From an uncultured Oscillospiraceae bacterium (lineage in GTDB: Bacteria; Bacillota; Clostridia; Oscillospirales; Ruminococcaceae), in assembly GCA_958448395.1 (NCBI GenBank), contig CAUDDP010000081.1, positions 1 to 8,222 of the forward strand: a stretch of 8,222 nucleotides of DNA. Direction: 5' to 3'. The notes beneath the pieces are model-generated. The model made no database searches and was not told the DNA's origin. It saw only the letters and a program-made list of their open reading frames with translations. Shown piece by piece: positions 6,471 through 8,222 of the stretch (positions are counted from its first letter, which is position 1; the number at the start of each line of letters is the position of its first letter). The position numbers were made by a program, and so were the translations under genes.

Positions 6471-6494
6471 CTATCATTTTTGAAAAAATGATAG
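6471..6494. promoter_or_regulatory. 24-base palindrome upstream of the cassette promoter
   Basis: CTATCATTTTT-GA-AAAAATGATAG is a perfect 11+2+11 palindrome ending eight bases before the -35 box at 6503. ATCATTTTT also occurs once more just upstream (6453-6461). Phd/YefM-family antitoxins repress their own promoters through such palindromes, so this may be the operator of the antitoxin-like gene that follows. A hairpin or terminator function is less likely, as it stands upstream of a promoter and ends without a T-run on the plus strand. Confidence 0.5.
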
Positions 6495-6502
6495 ATGATT
6501 GG

Positions 6503-6531
6503 TTGACTTTTTTCTGCCATTTCTGTATAAT
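6503..6531 (+). promoter_or_regulatory. Near-consensus sigma-A promoter of the antitoxin remnant and fliB cassette
   Basis: -35 TTGACT (6503-6508), a 17-base spacer and a perfect -10 TATAAT (6526-6531) stand just inside the left repeat copy. AGGAGG follows at 6541-6546. Transcription would start near 6538 and read through the antitoxin-like sequence into fliB, as no terminator is seen between them. It is the strongest-looking promoter in the window. Confidence 0.8.
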
Positions 6532-6554
6532 GAAGACAGAAGGAGGCATCCTAT

Positions 6555-6791
6555 TTGACCATTCCTATGATCTCTATGACAGAAGTCAATCAAAACTTCT
6601 CTCAGGTTGCATGACTAAGTGATCAGTATGGCTCTTATGGCTCTGTTGTGATACTAAAAAACAATATGCCTCACTATTTTATTCTGGATTTTACATCAGT
6701 AAATGTATATGCATTCAGATTTTATCTTAAAGAAGAGATTGCTATGAGAATCTATAAATCTGAACATAAGATTGTCCATTTCTTCTCATAA
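6555..6791 (+). pseudogene. Phd/YefM-like antitoxin remnant with in-frame TGA
   Basis: A TTG start at 6555 lies eight bases after AGGAGG. It opens a frame reading MTIPMISMTEVNQNFSQVA, then TGA at 6612-6614, then LSDQYGSYGSVVILKNNM and PHYFILDF, open to TAA at 6791. The pattern NFSQVA-x-L-x-DQYGS followed by VVILKNN and a hydrophobic strand resembles the N-terminal DNA-binding domain of Phd/YefM antitoxins. In many of these an Arg would stand at the stop, so one C-to-T change (CGA to TGA) would explain it. The repeated GSYGS suggests a small duplication. The last ~30 codons do not resemble a normal toxin-binding tail, and no toxin gene follows. The promoter and ribosome-binding site remain near-ideal. 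A functional short peptide cannot be excluded. Family assignment is from memory of the pattern only. Confidence 0.55.
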
Positions 6792-6823
6792 GCGACCTTT
6801 TTCAGAAAGGAGCCATTATCCCC

Positions 6824-7879
6824 ATGCTGCATTATACTTTTCCTTATGTGGAAACCTTTCACTGTCTCGCTGGTGCCTGTCCAGACAGCTGCTGCAAAGG
6901 TTGGGAAGTTGTAATTGATGAACCAACCCTACAGACTTACCAGCAATGTTCCAACCCCATTGGCAATCGCATCCGCAAGGTACTTACACAAAACGAAGAA
7001 CAAGAGTGGATATTTCAAAATCAAAAAAACGGCGAATGTCCTTTTTGGAATGCACAGAAGCTCTGTGACCTACAGTTGCTGACCGGTGACACACTACTCT
7101 GTAATACGTGCCGCATGTTTCCACGCATTCCACAGGATTACACCATTTTTACAGAACACATTCTCTCCCTTGCCTGTCCAGAAGCAGCCAGAAGTGTCTT
7201 GATGCAGAAAGAACCTTTTCAGGCTATATTCTCCTATCAAGAAGATGCTCCGACAATTACAGAATCTGATCTCCCCTACTCTCTGGATTGGATGGCATGT
7301 CTGCGAGAAACAAGGACGGTTTTACTACAACTATTCCAAGATACGTCTATCCTGCTCTCTGATGCTCTATACTATGGTTTCCATTATGTGCAGCAACTAC
7401 AAGACTGGATAGAAGAAAAAACAGATGACTTCCCACAAATGCAGCCCATCGCTGCTACCCCTGATTTTCTCCATCAGGAAACAGTTCTACACATGTATGA
7501 TAATATGGAATGGATGACACCCGAATGGGCAGACTGGATGCAGCAAATTCGCCTGCACCCTGTCACACAAGCTGACCTGCAAGCATTTCAAATGGTCTCA
7601 GATGATCTGCTTCCTGCATTTCGCAACTTCTGTTCCTATTATCTATATTTATATTGGCTTCAAGCCCTTGATCATGGTAATGTTCTGCTGCCATATCAAA
7701 AAATGCTTGCCGCACTATATGAAATCGCTGTTGTATCCGCATGGAAATTACGGGAAACAAACGCCTATTCCCTATCAGACTGCATCCGAATTGTACAACT
7801 CTATGCCAAAGAAGTGATGCATGATGCTGAAAACATAGAAAAAATGGAAACGATTTTATATGAAAATAGTGACTTTTAA
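6824..7879 (+). CDS. fliB: FliB-like flagellin lysine-N-methylase family protein
   Basis: The 351-residue product has the cysteine-rich N-terminal pattern of FliB-type proteins: FHCLAGACPDSCCKGWEV (Cys14, 19, 23, 24), ECPFWNAQKLC (Cys72, 81), LLCNTCRMFPR (Cys93, 96) and LACPEAAR (Cys118). In the family these cysteines are thought to bind an iron-sulfur cluster. The rest (about 140-351) is Trp/Leu-rich, probably helical and without a motif I recognise. Salmonella FliB methylates flagellin lysines. The product is slightly shorter than most family members but complete. AGAAAGGAG ends 11 bases before the ATG, and the first residues fit the family start. It follows the antitoxin remnant by 32 bases and would share its promoter. 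No flagellin or other motility gene is in the window, so the true substrate is unknown. The gene lies between inverted repeat copies. Confidence 0.85.
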   Translation: MLHYTFPYVETFHCLAGACPDSCCKGWEVVIDEPTLQTYQQCSNPIGNRIRKVLTQNEEQEWIFQNQKNGECPFWNAQKLCDLQLLTGDTLLCNTCRMFPRIPQDYTIFTEHILSLACPEAARSVLMQKEPFQAIFSYQEDAPTITESDLPYSLDWMACLRETRTVLLQLFQDTSILLSDALYYGFHYVQQLQDWIEEKTDDFPQMQPIAATPDFLHQETVLHMYDNMEWMTPEWADWMQQIRLHPVTQADLQAFQMVSDDLLPAFRNFCSYYLYLYWLQALDHGNVLLPYQKMLAALYEIAVVSAWKLRETNAYSLSDCIRIVQLYAKEVMHDAENIEKMETILYENSDF

Positions 7880-7941
7880 AATTAAAAATTAACTACAAAA
7901 ACCATTTCAAAAAAATCCTTTTTACATGCAAATCCATTTTC
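7880..7941 (+). other. AT-rich 3' flank of fliB
   Basis: Sixty-two AT-rich bases lie between the fliB stop and the right repeat copy. No GC-rich hairpin with a U-tract is present, so a fliB transcript probably runs into the repeat. A possible hairpin spans the boundary: GCAAATCCA near 7928-7936 with TGGATTGC at 7953-7960, enclosing CATTT-TC-AAATG. No T-run follows it. Confidence 0.5.
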
Positions 7942-8011
7942 AAATGATGGAGTGGATTGCTCCGCCGAACGGCGATTGCGGTCAAGCTGGCTCAGCTTGG
8001 CGGAGGGGGAT

Positions 8012-8038
8012 GCAAGGGGGGCAAGCTGCCACCCTTGC
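8012..8038. repeat. Compound GC-rich hairpin in the right repeat copy
   Basis: GCAAGGG (8012-8018) pairs with CCCTTGC (8032-8038), and inside it GGCA (8020-8023) pairs with TGCC (8027-8030) around an AGC loop. The left copy has a different, shorter hairpin, GCGG-TGGCTG-CCGC (6380-6393), at nearly the same place. Confidence 0.7.
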
Positions 8039-8082
8039 AAAGAAAACGAGCTGGAATTGGTAAATGAACGAGGAACAAGATA

Positions 8083-8179
8083 CCGCTGTCCGCCCTCTGA
8101 AAAAACAAAACGATACAGGATACAGAAATTTAGAGTGATTTGGCTGCAAACTTGGACACAAAAATAGGGCGGACAGCGG
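8083..8179 (-). repeat. 14-bp long-range stem within the right repeat copy
   Basis: CCGCTGTCCGCCCT (8083-8096) pairs perfectly with AGGGCGGACAGCGG (8166-8179). Compared with the left copy, two T-A pairs have become C-G pairs, each by a change on both strands of the stem. Confidence 0.9.
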
Positions 8180-8222
8180 ACACAGGCAGACAGCGTAGCG
8201 ATTCTGCCGGCGGAGGTGAGAC

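Larger units (their letters stand above)
7942..8222 (-). repeat. Right copy (inverted) of the ~280-bp dispersed structured repeat
   Basis: Read on the minus strand from 8222, this copy matches 6182-6459 in order and spacing; it may extend past the window edge. The inner end has a five-base insertion (ACTCC on the minus strand, 7953-7949) relative to the left copy. Hairpins: GGCAGA/TCTGCC (8185-8190 and 8203-8208), the 14-bp long stem (8083-8096 and 8166-8179), the GC-rich hairpin 8012-8038, CAAGCTG/CAGCTTG (7983-7999) and a CGCC/GGCG stem around 7963-7974. The first 49 bases of the window match 7961-8009 better than they match the left copy, so the copies have diverged from one another and were not made in a single recent event. 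Confidence 0.9.

Noticed and set aside
6383..6622. Open reading frame of 79 codons on the plus strand across the left repeat and the promoter region
   Set aside because: It starts in the repeat hairpins, runs through the palindrome and promoter, has no ribosome-binding site and has a composition unlike a protein.
7952..8167. Open reading frame of 71 codons on the plus strand in the right repeat
   Set aside because: It lies wholly in the palindromic repeat, its frame is not kept in the other copies, and the paired changes point to structure and not coding.
1..8222. CRISPR array or group II intron/retroelement as an explanation of the repeats
   Set aside because: There are no short, evenly spaced direct repeats with spacers, no reverse transcriptase or Cas gene, and the copies are far apart and inverted.
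6182..8222. Classical insertion sequence with its own transposase
   Set aside because: No transposase, recombinase or remnant of one is readable within or between the repeat copies; any movement would need an enzyme encoded elsewhere.

Overview
The window looks like chromosomal DNA of a Gram-positive anaerobe of class Clostridia, probably the Ruminococcus/Oscillospirales group. This rests on the low to moderate GC content, strong AGGAGG ribosome-binding sites, sigma-A-type promoters, a Bacillus-like glucose permease and a FliB-type cysteine protein common in gut Clostridia. The genus is an inference and no marker gene is present.

Positions 78-4789 (minus strand) hold a compact PTS operon transcribed in the order ptsG (glucose EIICBA), ptsH (HPr), a family I inorganic pyrophosphatase, ptsI (Enzyme I). 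One transcript would supply the whole PEP-to-glucose phosphoryl relay plus an enzyme that removes pyrophosphate. A promoter with a perfect TTGACA box lies about 180 bases before ptsG. The pyrophosphatase stop and the preferred ptsI start are one base apart. HPr keeps His15 but has Lys where the regulatory Ser46 should be.

Positions 5068-6124 (minus strand) hold a separate single-gene unit: a membrane-anchored calcineurin-like phosphoesterase with its own extended -10 promoter and a strong rho-independent terminator. A 13-bp inverted repeat brackets the terminator.

Positions 6182-8222 are accessory. Two copies of a ~280-bp repeat in inverted orientation (6182-6459 and 7942-8222) flank a ~1.5-kb cassette. 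The cassette holds a promoter with an upstream palindrome, a Phd/YefM-like antitoxin remnant interrupted by TGA, and an intact fliB-like (flagellin lysine-N-methylase family) gene. The inner end of a third repeat copy lies at 1-49, just after ptsI. The repeat has no credible coding capacity but folds into several hairpins. Between copies, base changes in two of these stems occur in compensating pairs, so the repeat looks like a mobile or RNA-like structured element. It is the best candidate here for something undescribed.
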